64,000 bases of DNA from Apostichopus japonicus (Eukaryota; Echinodermata; Holothuroidea; Aspidochirotida; Stichopodidae). Where the stretch lies: the NCBI RefSeq assembly GCF_037975245.1, contig NC_092580.1:19080501-19144500 (forward strand), written 5' to 3'. The notes beneath the pieces are model-generated. The model was not told the DNA's origin, ran no database searches, and worked only from the letters and a program-made list of their open reading frames with translations. A program made the position numbers and the translations under genes. Below are positions 1-11,300 of this stretch, piece by piece (position 1 is the first letter of the stretch; every line of letters starts with the position of its first letter).

Positions 1-152
1 TTTTTCTTTATTTTAGCGCCCCCCCCCCGATCATAGGCCCCATCCCCCAGGTTCGCGTACATTTCACCATCCGGCCCATCGCGTCCCCAAAAATTCTGTG
101 GGGCACTCTTCCCCCTTCCACCCCCCCCCCTTTCCCGCTGGCTACGCCACTG
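1..152. mobile_element. Truncated hAT-like miniature element, right end
   Basis: The stretch ends in GCTACGCCACTG (141-152), the reverse complement of CAGTGGCGTAGC. That is the same type of terminal sequence as in the complete elements at 39270 and 61531. The interior is C-rich, as in those copies. The left end lies outside the window, so no target duplication can be tested. Family assignment rests only on the terminus and composition. Confidence 0.45.
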
Positions 153-750
153 ACAATAACATCATCCGGTCCCATCTTTTTCGAGTTTTCATTTTTCCTT
201 AAGTGCATTAGGGTATTTAACCCATATTTCCACAGGGCACCTACTTGACCCGGATCCGTGGCTGTAGATCCCCGACACCTCCCCCACTCCCCCCTCATCA
301 GGCCTTTCCTTGTTGCTTTTATCACCTTTCCTGAGAAAGGAGAACACTTTGGGAGATGGAATAGACTTTATGGAGCACGCCAGCATGCAATACGTGCCAA
401 AATATGTAACACGCTGAATAAATTATTAATCGTGTCGGATTTAAATCAAATTCGCAATTGCGCCATCCTCTACAGAAGCCAGCCTCCTGTAGTATTCAAT
501 AGCTTCCAAAGGTTACCTTCATTATGCAGACAAAATCTGCTTCTCAAAATTTATGAGCGATAGCAGCCACTGCAGAGGGGATGAGAGAAAGACTGCTCTC
601 CGTGACGACATCGCCATCGCCATCATCGTAATCATCATCAGAGCATGTTTGCTTATTACACGGTTTCATCTCATCAAGCAGCGTGTACATAGAGTCTTTG
701 GAATTTAGTGCTGATAATACTTGCTGAGTATTGGTTGATTTCATATGATT
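153..750. other. No convincing gene
   Basis: Open frames on both strands here have no recognisable domain and no good splice context. One on the minus strand (544-744) ends in an acidic, serine-rich stretch, but it has neither a clear acceptor nor a family resemblance. I see nothing I would call a gene. Confidence 0.4.
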
Positions 751-751
751 T

Positions 752-757
752 TATAAG
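752..757 (+). promoter_or_regulatory. Candidate TATA box of the cysteine-rich peptide gene
   Basis: TATAAG lies 44 bases upstream of the ATG at 801, inside an AT-rich stretch. That spacing would give a short 5' leader of roughly 15-20 bases if transcription begins about 30 bases after the box. The call rests on position and motif only. Confidence 0.35.
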
Positions 758-800
758 TGAAATATTGTAAAAAAGCTCGGTGATTTAGGAATTTAAAAAT

Positions 801-2083
801 ATGAAGACTATTCTATTACTGGTGGTGTCAGCTTTGGTTGTTTCTGTCGTGGCTACAGGCCAAAAGGTAAGTGGAAATATTGATCTGTTCTATAGTATGT
901 GGTCTATTGAAGTCTTGTGTAAAGATTTAAGGCCTGTTATCAATGTGTATGATATCATATACACATAGATAAGGATTACATAATGACAATTGAAGAAAAT
1001 GTTTTGCAAAACGAGTTATTGAATCATCATCAGAGGACAAAGTATGGGTTAAAAATAAACGGATCGGAACCGGCAGTTACATAAATGAATGTTTATAACT
1101 ATACCTTGTTATTGACTAAAATAAGGATATTTGCTAAGAATTGATTGTTTAGGCTCGTTCTGTAATACATAGACAAATATTCTCTAACGTGCCGTAATGA
1201 ACCAAGATGGCCGCCAGTAACCATACAATTACTATGTTATCAGATATATACAGTATCGTCGTATATATACGCTATAACTGCAATCTATAACAAACTAAAA
1301 CGGAAAGAAAAGAAATTCCCACAATGCTCAATCCAAATTATACCTAACCGAATAAGTAATCGCCTTATTCTCTTCTTATCAATATAGGTTGTACACAGAC
1401 TGAGGCAATTCTGCTTAACGTGCTTCTTGTATATTCCCATTCATTTACTTCTAAAGCTTCACTAAGCCATTCAGTCTCATTATATCCTTTCATTGTACGC
1501 CAGTAATCCTAATCTGAAACTCGCATCATTTGACTAACAATTCATCTGCATTCCAAACACAACTGCTTTATAGTGCGCTGCTCCTATATATAGATTCCCA
1601 GGTGGTCAGGCCAAAGCAAGTCAAATGTAGTTCAGTTAATTGCTGTCATGCATGCTACCTGGGCGTAACATGAAGGAGTTTAAGTTGACATTTTAAGTAA
1701 GTTGTAGCTCTTTATACTAGTTTAAAATTATATATTTCATGTTAGGCTTATAATGGTCAATCATTTATGTGTCAATATTTATTGGCAATAGCTTTAAATC
1801 GTCTGTTTATTATTCTTATTTATTTTTATTCTGTTGAAATCTAGCGGGTTCGACTTGTCACAGTATTATGCATTACTAGTATTATAGTGTACTGCATATT
1901 ATTTCGTAACACGCTCTACTAAACCTGGCGGTGATGTGTGGTGAAAAGAACGGTATAGTCAATTTAATTTGTCTCTTCTAGGATTCATATGTATTCAAAA
2001 CAAACTGCTTCAATGCCTTCTGCACACTGGGCTGCAATAAACAACAAAATGGCAGAAAGTGCGCAATTCCCACCTGCGCATAG
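801..2083 (+). CDS. Small secreted cysteine-rich peptide, two exons
   Basis: Exon 1 (801-866) encodes MKTILLLVVSALVVSVVA plus TGQK, a textbook signal peptide. It ends in phase 0 at donor AAG|GTAAGT. Exon 2 (1982-2083) follows acceptor GTCTCTTCTAG and ends in TAG, giving a 55-residue precursor. The mature part is about 35 residues and has five cysteines spaced C-x3-C-x3-C-x8-C-x4-C, with a basic GRK before the fourth. AATAAA at 2269 supports the 3' end. An odd number of cysteines suggests a free thiol, a dimer, or a missed exon. Small secreted cysteine-rich peptides include antimicrobial, signalling and venom-type molecules; I do not recognise a family and assign no activity. The intron is 1,115 bases. 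An open frame at 1989-2210 overlaps exon 2 in another frame and is a shadow. Confidence 0.6.
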
Positions 2084-2268
2084 ACTTATGAAATTGTCCA
2101 TATCCATTGATCCATGGTGCCTAAAATATGTATCGAGTTACTTAACGATAATTGTTGGATACCTTTATTTGATTTTTCACTCCTGGAAAAGCCGTTCCGT
2201 AGTTGAGTAACAAAGATGTATACTGTTGAGCAGTGTGTATTTTCGTTGTCATTTCTTTTATTTAATGA

Positions 2269-2274
2269 AATAAA
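2269..2274 (+). terminator. Polyadenylation signal AATAAA
   Basis: AATAAA occurs 186 bases after the stop codon of the cysteine-rich peptide gene, on the same strand, giving that two-exon model a plausible transcript end. Confidence 0.5.
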
Positions 2275-2744
2275 ATAACTACTTTAATTACCTAATAGAA
2301 ACACAATATTAATACAAAGATGCATCTTTAACATTTACATTTAAAATTTAACATTCCAAGGTCAAATAATAACAAAGAGAACGATGACTGCGAGAATATT
2401 GAATCAAAGGTACAGTATGAAGTGTTTCCCGAAAGGAAGTGAGGGCAGTATTGAAGAACTTAGCATAGACTTCGGATGAGTGACCTGATTAATTCACTTT
2501 GGCTTCGGCTTTGAGAACGTTTCTCTATGCTGCCGTATTGAACGAATCTAACCTAATAGTGATTACCGCCTCTTGGGATCTATAGTTTGCACTCCCCCAC
2601 CCCACAATTTTGTAAGGTAGGTAAGAGTAACTCCATAGTTTGCCCTTTCGGGAAACCGAATGTTTGGAAGCTTTGAAAGCTAATAAAGACGTCTGTCTAG
2701 AGTTGGTTTAATTTTTTTCTGGAATAATAAAGGGTTAATTATAT

Positions 2745-2845
2745 ATTAATTATAATTATTATAATTATATATTATTATAATTATATATTATTATAATTAT
2801 ATATTAAATGGTTAATTATATATTAACTATATATATATTATAAGG
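2745..2845. repeat. AT-rich simple repeat (TATAATTAT type)
   Basis: Repeated TATAATTATTATAAT and TATATTA blocks form an imperfect AT microsatellite. No coding potential is seen. Confidence 0.85.
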
Positions 2846-2967
2846 TAAACATCCTTTACAATCATGAAGAGGTATAAGAGTTAAATCAGAATATTTAGGT
2901 CGTGACTTAATCAGAGTCAAAAATATTTCAATCTTCCGCTACTGCAATACCCCTTTAACGCAATTCC

Positions 2968-3325
2968 CAGGGGCGTAGCGAGCGGGGGGGGGGGTGTCGG
3001 GGGGTGTCACACCCCCAATAATTTGGTCGCTGTCGGCAAATTTTGGGTCTGTCGGCAAAAGGAGAAAAGGTGAAGAGAGCGGAAGGGAAGAAAGAAGGAA
3101 AGCTGAATAGAGAAAAGGAGAACGGGAGCTCCTTCCGTGCCAAATTTGACTTAAAATATGCACCAGATTGCATCTAAAGACGTTTCAAAACTAAAAATTT
3201 TCCAAAGGGGAAGGGGACATCCCCTCCCCTTAGACCCCTCCCCCATTTCAGTCACCACTTCCAGATCCGTCGGCAAATCAAATTCTCCACACCCCCCCAA
3301 CAAAAAAACCTTCGCTACGCCCCAG
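2968..3325. mobile_element. Miniature inverted-repeat element, same family as 61531-61891
   Basis: The ends are inverted: GGGGCGTAGCGA near 2970 and TCGCTACGCCCC at 3312-3323. The interior shares several blocks with the element at 61531, notably a 'CACCAGATTGCATCTAA' type segment and a purine/pyrimidine-rich 'CCCCTCCCCTTAGACCCC' segment, so the two are one family. No perfect target duplication is visible here, which suggests an older copy or altered ends. No transposase is encoded. Confidence 0.7.
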
Positions 3326-3995
3326 CCTATACGTTAATATTAATGTCATTATGAATATCCATGTTTAGATCATTTTCCGCACCCAGTTGGGACAATTATT
3401 TCTATACCTTTGATAATTTCAGAATGGTTACGTTCAGATTTGAACCATCAAGAATGAGTGAAGTTTTTGAAGCAAAAGTGAAAATAATTATTATGGAGTA
3501 TTTTTGCGATAATTTTAGATGTTAGATGTGTATGCAGACAGATCTTTTCAGTGTACATGTCTCATTGGCGAGTTTTTAAAAATACGAAAAAGAATCCCTT
3601 TAAGCCAGGCTGCTTTTGTGTGCATGCGTGGGTGATAAGTTTTATTTGGTACACAGGCTACCTCGTGGCTTCCACCAGCATTCCCCTTTTTGACTCCATG
3701 GCAAATTATTGGATATACACTGAACCTATTTCTCCATAATGATAATTGATAGTATTGAATTAAGGATGGTTTTATGTGAAGCCGAATCTTATCATTTCAA
3801 CGAAAGGTTGCTTTTAATTCATTTTGAATAAAGACAACCATAAAATCTGAACATTTTCAAAGCACTTCAGATGCTTCTGTTGAAATAGAACCTACTGAAT
3901 TTGGCAGTTATCTGGATCCCGAAGTTTGTTAAAACTTCCTACGGCTGGGAGAACTTGCTTACTGTATCTTTCTCTGTAAATATTCGCATCACTAC

Positions 3996-4480
3996 GGAAG
4001 CTTAATAGTGCCATCATCATAAGAAAAAGTTTGCCCTATAAGTTGACATTTTTCAGTAACTTGTTTAGATAACAAGATAATATCTTATCAAAAATCAGAA
4101 AAAAATGTTGTATTGCTCAGTTGCTTTAACTGAGCAATTGAACACGTTTCTGCAAAATGTTCAATTGCCGAGATACGATAAGTTGTCAATTCAACACTGC
4201 AGAAAATTGTTCAATTGGAATAAAGTGAACAATTCAACATTTTGCAGAAAAAATGTTGAATTGACGAGATACGATAAGTTGTCAATTCAACATTTTGAAA
4301 AATAAAATTGTTAATTGCTCAGATGGAAAGAAGTTAACAATTCAAAATTTTGTAGAAAGCTGTTGAATTGACGAGATACGATTAGTTGTCAATTTAACAT
4401 TTTGCAGAAAATTGTTGAATTTAACAATTGAACATTTTGCAGAAAAATGTTGAATTCACGAGATCTGAGGAGTTGTCAGT
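3996..4480. repeat. Tandem/inverted repeat block, AACATTTTGCAG family (left copy)
   Basis: Units containing GAGATACGATAAGTTGTCAA and AACATTTTGCAGAAAA recur at about 93-107-base spacing (near 4170, 4263, 4371 and 4456). A palindromic segment, TTGCTCAGTTGCTTTAACTGAGCAA, spans about 4116-4140. The stretch GAAGCTTAATAGTGCCATCA leads the block. A related block occurs at 63665-64000, with the palindromic segment in the opposite orientation. This looks like a mobile or satellite-derived repeat; no coding capacity is seen. Confidence 0.7.
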
Positions 4481-4513
4481 TTATAAACAGATGTCCTGCT
4501 TACCTTCCTACAG

Positions 4514-4732
4514 ATGACCAACCGCCTACAGCGTTCTACTGGCCAAGAACCATACGTAGAGTCGCCAAGTATTCGAACAGGAGGGCGCTTGTCAAAATGG
4601 GTTGAGCGCCAACACATGATGATGGATAAATTGAAGCGTTACCGAAGGATGGCCGAGGATCCAACCTTCTCCCGCAGTGGTATGCATGACCACGCTGCTC
4701 CACTCAAGAGGTTTAAACGACCCATAGCTTGA
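4514..4732 (+). CDS. Possible terminal exon, basic unknown protein
   Basis: A pyrimidine-rich tract and CAG acceptor (TTACCTTCCTACAG) precede an open frame of 72 codons ending in TGA. The encoded segment is rich in Arg, Lys and Met, beginning MTNRLQRSTGQEPY and ending KRFKRPIA. A second frame of the same exon is open for about 29 codons and includes YWPRTIRR, so the reading frame is not settled. No upstream exon was identified and no domain is recognised. It lies immediately after the AACATTTTGCAG repeat block, so it could be part of a repeat rather than a host gene. Confidence 0.3.
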   Translation: MTNRLQRSTGQEPYVESPSIRTGGRLSKWVERQHMMMDKLKRYRRMAEDPTFSRSGMHDHAAPLKRFKRPIA

Positions 4733-5640
4733 AGGGGGACCGATTGAGACCAACAAAGTGTAGGTAAGCAAGACTATTCTGCTAGGACATTGGTAAGGAA
4801 AAGTTTTAGGCCAGGAGATCATTTGATCAGGAAGAGGGAAGGGTGGGTGGGGTACATGTTCAAACAGAGTTTTTGAGATTACCACTTCTTTCCTGAGAGG
4901 GGGAGGGTGGGTGGTGGCGGGGGAAGGTTTGCAGGTTTTCTTTTATTAATGCAGTTTATTTCAAATGAACCAGGTATCGGACAGATCCCTGCATAGTCTG
5001 CAGTGTTCCTAAGAAGAATTTTGTATAGAAAAAAGGGGGGGGGGGGGACAAAACTATGGTCATCTTAGATTAAAGTGTTTTTTGTCATCTTTATTACTCA
5101 GACGCATTGAATTGTTATAAGTTTTAGGCAGTGATATGACAAACTTTTGATACTTGTGTGCATATAGCATACCAGGGATTTGGACAGGGGAAAGGGAAAT
5201 TGGCCACTCCTGTGAATTCAAGCTTGCTCATCCATAAAGATTCATGTTCTTACTCAAATCAATCAAAAACTTAAAATATCCTCCCCCCTTGCCTTGATAT
5301 CCTCTGTACATCACTGGTGTTTACCCAGGAAGATATGTTATCTCTCTCCTGTAACAAAAATGTTGGTTGCACGATCATCATCGGTAGCAGATCCAGGAAT
5401 TTTCTCAATGGGGGATGGGGCACACTTCATAAAAAGTCTGCTGTGAATCATGGGCCCTAAGCCAAGTAAATATTATTTGATGCTTGTCATGTACAGCATA
5501 GGATTTTTGCTTATTGAAGGGAAATGGGATCGGATTGAAAGCCTGAGTAGATCAATAAATAGTCTTAGAAGAAAAAATGTTATAACACAATTATCAGAAT
5601 ATCTCTTTAATTATTTATTCTCTTTTTTTTTTCCTTTCAG

Positions 5641-5694
5641 GAAGAAACTAAAAAAAGGAGAGACAAGATGTCAAGTTCTGTAAATACTTGTTAA
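5641..5694 (+). CDS. Possible short terminal exon with polyA signal
   Basis: A strong polypyrimidine tract and acceptor (TTTTTTTTTTCCTTTCAG, ending 5640) precede a phase-0 open segment encoding EETKKRRDKMSSSVNTC, then TAA. AATAAA follows at 5734-5739, 40 bases after the stop. That combination is typical of a last exon. The partner exons were not found: the 4514 exon could join only through a weak phase-0 donor at TAC|GTAGAG. The product is unknown. Confidence 0.35.
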   Translation, partial: EETKKRRDKMSSSVNTC

Positions 5695-5739
5695 ATAATT
5701 ATTTATATTACAAATATAAAGCTTAAATATTTAAATAAA

Positions 5740-6880
5740 AACTTTGTAACACTGAAACCCTACTAATCTGACCAACAGATGAAAACATGCCATTGATCGT
5801 CGTAAACAGCTTATAAACGAAGCAAGAAATGCAATGTAAACGGAACAATATCAACTTCAAATTGAGGAAATACAGATATTCATGCCATGAGGACATAAAG
5901 TTGGATAAACAATTTTTTTCAAAGCCTTAAAGGATCTTGTAATAATAGCACTGTGAATTAGTCCAGAACTTTATAAATGTATATATGTGATGCACAACGA
6001 ATAGTTTTTGTAGAAACAATATTACTAATGTTGCTGTGTTATCAGTTCAGGCTACATTCATAGATATATATGCTAGTTATGAGAGTGAAACCTCCAATAT
6101 TTATAGACTTAATTTAAAAGAAGTTGGTCTTTGCAAAGGCACGTCTGTAGTAATCATCAGTAATATAGTAGATCGTCTTGGATAACCAGGACTTGCAGTA
6201 CATTACAAAGAATGTTCAATATGTACACTGTAGTTTAAATATGCTGTACCTAGTTAGGGGTATCTGATTACAAATACAATATTGCTTCATTTGATTTAAA
6301 CTAGTCGCCATTTGTCGGAATACTTTCAATGCTGATTAAGGTTGTCCTAACGATCGTTAACAAGTTGCCCTTTAACACCAAAATGCATATATATTTCTTG
6401 CAACACAATGTAAAGTGTGTTTTCAATGTTTACATGAAACACAGGTGGGGGCTAAAATCAGGCCTGATGACACTTATCATCCTGAGGGCCTTGAAAGTTT
6501 GACAAACATGTTTTTATTCTGACTGACTGTGTTTGATTAAAATAATAGCAGTAATGCGTTACAATTGAAATTATGAAAATGGAGTGAATGCAATAATATT
6601 AGCTAAGCCTACAGGCAGTACCATTACTATGTTTCATACAATAGCAGCACTGTAGCACCTGTTTATTGAGTTGTTTTAATAACCGAGAACCTCGTTTCCC
6701 AAGTTTCCTTGGAAGGAACGTTCTGACTGCTACTGTGGTGCTAAGAACAATAAGTGTTTCATAAGTGTATTATTTTTCTTGTTTTAAAATTCATGTTAAC
6801 GGTAATAAAACATTAATGAGACAGTTTGCGAAACATCCCTAACATTTTCGGCACTGAGCAAATGAAGTAAATATATTTAA
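5740..6880. other. Intergenic, nothing recognised
   Basis: AT-rich sequence without convincing exons, RNA genes or repeats on either strand. Confidence 0.5.
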
Positions 6881-6886
6881 AATGAA

Positions 6887-6892
6887 TTTATT
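6887..6892 (-). terminator. Polyadenylation signal AATAAA (minus strand)
   Basis: TTTATT on the plus strand reads AATAAA on the minus strand, 8 bases after the stop codon of the minus-strand exon at 6901-7026. Confidence 0.5.
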
Positions 6893-6900
6893 ACCATTTT

Positions 6901-7026
6901 TCAAACAACATGTCTCTTTCTTCCTATGGCACCTGTTAGGAAAGTGATGAGGTCCCTCTTCTGAGGAGTTGCTGGCCCCCACAGAGTCCTCTTTTTCTTC
7001 ACAGCCCGTGTAACTTCATTTGTCAC
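6901..7026 (-). CDS. Terminal exon on minus strand, possible last exon of the IHO1-like gene
   Basis: Reading the minus strand, acceptor AATTGGATTTTAG is followed by a 41-codon open segment and TGA. It encodes VTNEVTRAVKKKRTLWGPAT and then PQKRDLITFLTGAIGRKRHVV. AATAAA follows almost at once. The exon starts in phase 0. The only coding exons upstream on this strand lie beyond the 22-kb satellite, where the last IHO1-like exon has two phase-0 GT sites (30026|30025, GTTAAG; 29996|29995, GTATTT). Joining them would make a roughly 23-kb last intron made almost wholly of satellite. Alternatively this is the end of another gene whose other exons I missed. The KR and GRKR motifs resemble prohormone cleavage and amidation sites, but one exon cannot establish a neuropeptide. 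Confidence 0.55.
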   Translation of the reverse strand: MTNEVTRAVKKKRTLWGPATPQKRDLITFLTGAIGRKRHVV

Positions 7027-7347
7027 CTAAAATCCAATTGGTTGGATAAGAGGATCAAGGTTTCTTGTATTTTAAAGTTATGTCAATTGAAAACATATCA
7101 AAAGTTGACCTAATATGTCCTTTATTCAATTTTAACCTTGTTCATTCACACAAATACAATTATTTCATTCAGTCATTCATACAAATTCATTCATACAAAT
7201 AATCTTCTTAGATTGGTACAACTTAAAAAGAAAAATAACCAACACCATTGTCTCGAAAGGGTACCCCATTGCTTTTTCTATTGCTTTTTCTATTGGTCTC
7301 ACAACGATGTGTTTTATGTAGATCTATTGACCTAACGGTCTATGCAT

Positions 7348-7397
7348 TCTCCATTAGGAACGGTGGACTAGCAGTTCGAAGAATACGTAATTGTAGC
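7348..7397. repeat. 50-bp direct repeat, left copy, bordering the satellite region
   Basis: This sequence starts TCTCCATTAGGAACGGTG and includes CTAGCAGTTCGAAGAATACG. It recurs at 29181-29230 in the same orientation with three mismatches in 50. It lies at the outer edge of the left GATA tract, and its partner lies at the outer edge of the right one. Confidence 0.9.
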
Positions 7398-7769
7398 TAG
7401 CTAGCTAGATACAAGAGATAGATATATGGATGGCTGAGATGCGATAGATTGCTGCGATGCGATAGATAGATGGCTAAGATGCGATAGATAGATGGCTAAG
7501 ATGCGATAGATAGATGGCTAAGATGCGATAGATAGATGGATGGCTAAGATGCGATAGATAGATGCTATGGATAGAATAGATGCGATACCATAGATTAGAT
7601 AGATACGATTAGATAGATACGATACGATAGATACGATACATAGATACGATAGATAGATAAATACCATAGATACGATACAATAGAAACGATACGATACATA
7701 CGATACAATAGATACGATACAATAGATACGGTACGATACAATAGATACGATACGATAGATAGATACGAT
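7398..7769. repeat. GATA/GATACGAT-type microsatellite, left flank
   Basis: This is an imperfect array of GATAGATA, GATGCGATAGATAG and GATACGATAGATA words. The minus-strand open frames in it (runs of YRIYCIVSIVS) are artefacts of the repeat. It continues after the inserted element at 8299-8345. Confidence 0.95.
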
Positions 7770-8298
7770 CAAGGGCGGCGGAACCGGGGGTCACAGGGGG
7801 CACGTGCCCCCCCATTTTTCCTCAGGTTAAAAATGTGCCCTTTTTCTACATAGAAATTGAGGTGTCTCAAGTTAGCAAGAGGCCAGGGAACCAGAATGAA
7901 CACTCGGGAAGGGCCATCTGAGGGGTTTGTAAAACCAAAAAATTTTCTAGTACGCTCCGCGCCATCCGAATTTGTTAAGATATTAACAAGAAATAAACTC
8001 TTAATTCGGAAGATTCCTAAATTTGCAACTAGCATGATTTCACCTCAGTTTGTCTCAAAAGAAAACTTGTTCCTTGTTTCCCAATTTGCACATTGGATAT
8101 TGCAGTGCTAGTATGCATATTTTCCTTGAAGGGGGGTGGGGGGGGGCGTTGATGGAGTGATGTGTATACGCAAATAAGATCATACAATAAGAGTTATAAA
8201 GGGTACTAAATATAAGGCTGCATCAGTCCAATCGAATTCTTCAGAGTGCCCTCTGATGTCGGTGCCCCCCCAGATTAAAAGTGCTTCCGCCGCCCTTG
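7770..8298. mobile_element. hAT-like nonautonomous element inserted in GATA satellite
   Basis: Terminal inverted repeats CAAGGGCGGCGGAA (7770-7783) and TTCCGCCGCCCTTG (8285-8298) are perfect over 14 bases. An identical 8-bp direct repeat, GATACGAT, flanks the element (7762-7769 and 8299-8306). An 8-bp target duplication is characteristic of the hAT superfamily, although here the target is itself repetitive. The interior shares GTACGCTCCGCGCCA with the 39270 element. It is 529 bases long with no transposase. Its open frames (7769-8035 minus, 7857-8111 plus) have no recognisable domain. Confidence 0.85.
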
Positions 8299-8350
8299 GA
8301 TACGATAGATAGATACGATAGATAGATACGATAGATAGATAAGATCGATA

Positions 8351-11300
8351 GAGGTACAGAGATACTACTACATACGAGAGGTAGAGAGATACTACTACAT
8401 ACGAGGGGTAGAGAGTTACTACTACATTTGAGTGGTAGAGAGATACTACTACATACGAGAGGTAGATAGATACTACATACGAGAGATAGAGAGATACTAC
8501 TACATACGAGAGGTAGAGAGATACTACTACATACCAGAGGTAGAGAGATACTACTACATACGAGAGGTAGAGAGATACTACTACATACGAGAGGTAGAGA
8601 GATACTACTACATACGAGGGGTAGATAGATACTACAACATACGAGAGGTAGAGAGATACTACTACATACGAGAGGTAGAGATACTACTACATACGAGAGG
8701 TAGAGAGATACTACTACATACTAGAGGTAGAGAGATACTACTACATACGAGAGGTAGAGAGATACTCCAACATAAGAGAGGTATTGTATACTCCTACATA
8801 CGAGAGGTAGAGAGATACTACTACATACCAGAGGTAGATAGATACTCCTACATACGAGAGGTAGAGAGATACTCCAACATACGAGAGGTAGATAGATACT
8901 ACTACATACGAGAGGTAGAGAGATACTACTACATACGAGAGTTAGAGAGATACTACTACATACGAGAGGTAGAGATACTACTACATACGAGAGGTAGAGA
9001 GATACTACTACATACGAGAGGTAGAGATACTACTACATACGAGAGGTAGAGAGATACTACTTCATACGAGAGGTAGATAGATACTACTTCATATGAGAGG
9101 TAGTGTATACTCCTACATACGAGAGGTAGTGTATACTCCTACATACGAGAGGTAGATAGATACTCCTACATACGAGAGGTAGTGTATACTCCTACATACG
9201 AGAGGTAGATAGATACTCCTACATACGAGAGGTAGATAGACACTCCTACATACGAGAGGTAGATAGACACTCCTACATACGAGAGGTAGATAGATACTCC
9301 TACATACGAGAGGTAGATAGATACTCCTATACGAGAGGTAGAGAGATACTCCTACATACGAGAGGTAGATAGATACTCCTACATACGAGAGGTAGATACT
9401 CCTACATACGAGAGGTAGATAGATACTACTACATACGAGAGGTAGAGAGTTACTATTACTACATACGAGAGGTAGAGATACTACTACATACGAGAGGTAG
9501 AGAGATACTACTACATACCAGAGGTAGATAGATACTCCTACATAAGAGAGGTATTGTATACTCCTACATACGAGAGGTAGATAGATACTCCTACATACGA
9601 GAGGTAGAGAGATACTACTACATACCAGAGGTAGATAGATACTCCTACATACGAGAGGTAGAGAGATACTCCAACATACGAGAGGTAGATAGATACTACT
9701 ACATACGAGAGGTAGAGAGATACTACTACATACGAGAGGTAGAGAGATACCACTACATACGAGAGGTAGAGATACTACTACATACGAGAGGTAGGGAGAT
9801 ACTACTACATACGAGAGGTAGAGATACTACTTCATACGAGAGGTAGAGAGATACTACTTCATACGAGAGGTAGATAGATACTACTTCATACGAGAGGTAG
9901 AGATACTCCTACATACGAGAGGTAGTGTATACTCATACATACGAGAGGTAGATAGATACTCCTACATACGAGAGGTAGTGTATACTCCTACATACGAGAG
10001 GTAGATAGACACTCCTACATACGAGAGGTAGATAGACACTCCTACATACGAGAGGTAGATAGATACTCCTACATACGAGAGGTAGATAGATACTCCTATA
10101 CGAGAGGTAGAGAGATACTACTACATACGAGAGGTAGATAGACACTCCTACATACGAGAGGTAGATAGATACTACTACATACGAGAGGTAGAGAGTTACT
10201 ATTACTACATACAAGAGGTAGAGAGATACTACTACATACGAGGGGTAAAGAGATAAACTACTACATTTGAGTGGTAGAGAGATACTACTACATACGAGAG
10301 GTAGAGAGATACTACATACGAGAGATAGAGAGATACTACTACATACCAGAGGTAGAGAGATACTACTACATACGAGAGGTAGAGAGATACTACTACATAC
10401 GAGAGGTAGAGAGATACTACTACATACGAGAGGTAGAGAGATACTACTACATACGAGAGGTAGAGAGATACTACTACATACGAGAGGTAGAGAGATACTA
10501 CTACATACGAGAGGTAGAGAGATACTACTACATACGAGAGGTAGAGAGATACTACTACATACGAGAGGTAGAGAGATACTACTACATACGAGAGGTAGAG
10601 AGATACTACTACATACGAGAGGTAGAGATACTCCTACATACGAGAGGTAGAGAGATACTCCTACATACGAGAGGTAGATAGATACTCCTACATACGAGAG
10701 GTAGATAGATACTCCTACATACGAGAGGTAGATAGATACTACTACATACGAGAGGTAGAGAGTTACTATTACTACATACAAGAGGTAGAGAGATACTACT
10801 ACATACGAGGGGTAAAGAGATAAACTACTACATTTGAGTGGTAGCGAGATACTACTACAAACGAGAGGTAGAGAGATACTACATACGAGAGATACAGAGA
10901 TACTACTACATACCAGATGTAGAGAGATACTACTACATACGAGAGGTAGAGAGATACTACTACATACGAGAGGTAGAGAGATACTACTACATACGAGAGG
11001 TAGAGAGATACTACTACATACGAGAGGTAGAGAGATACTATTACATACGAGAGGTAGAGAGATACTACTACATACGAGAGGTAGAGATACTACTACATAC
11101 GAGAGGTAGAGAGATACGACTACATACGAGAGGTAGAGATACTACTACATACGAGAGGTAGAGAGATACTACTTCATACGAGAGGTAGATAGATACTACT
11201 TCATACGAGAGGTAGAGATACTCCTACATACGAGAGGTAGTGTATACTCCTACATACGAGAGGTAGATAGATACTCCTACATACGAGAGGTAGTGTATAC

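Noticed and set aside
258-744. Open frames on both strands near the left edge
   Set aside because: No domain, no consistent splice sites, and repeat-derived sequence adjacent.
6901-7026. Neuropeptide precursor with KR and GRKR sites
   Set aside because: Dibasic sites are frequent in basic proteins; no signal peptide exon or repeated peptide was found.
7027-7347. Additional minus-strand exons just upstream of the 6901-7026 exon
   Set aside because: I found no open segment with an acceptor and a phase-0 donor in this stretch.
7371-7390. tRNA-like T-arm (GTTCGAA) in the 50-bp direct repeat
   Set aside because: Only the GTTCGAA word fits; no A box, acceptor stem or other arms are seen.
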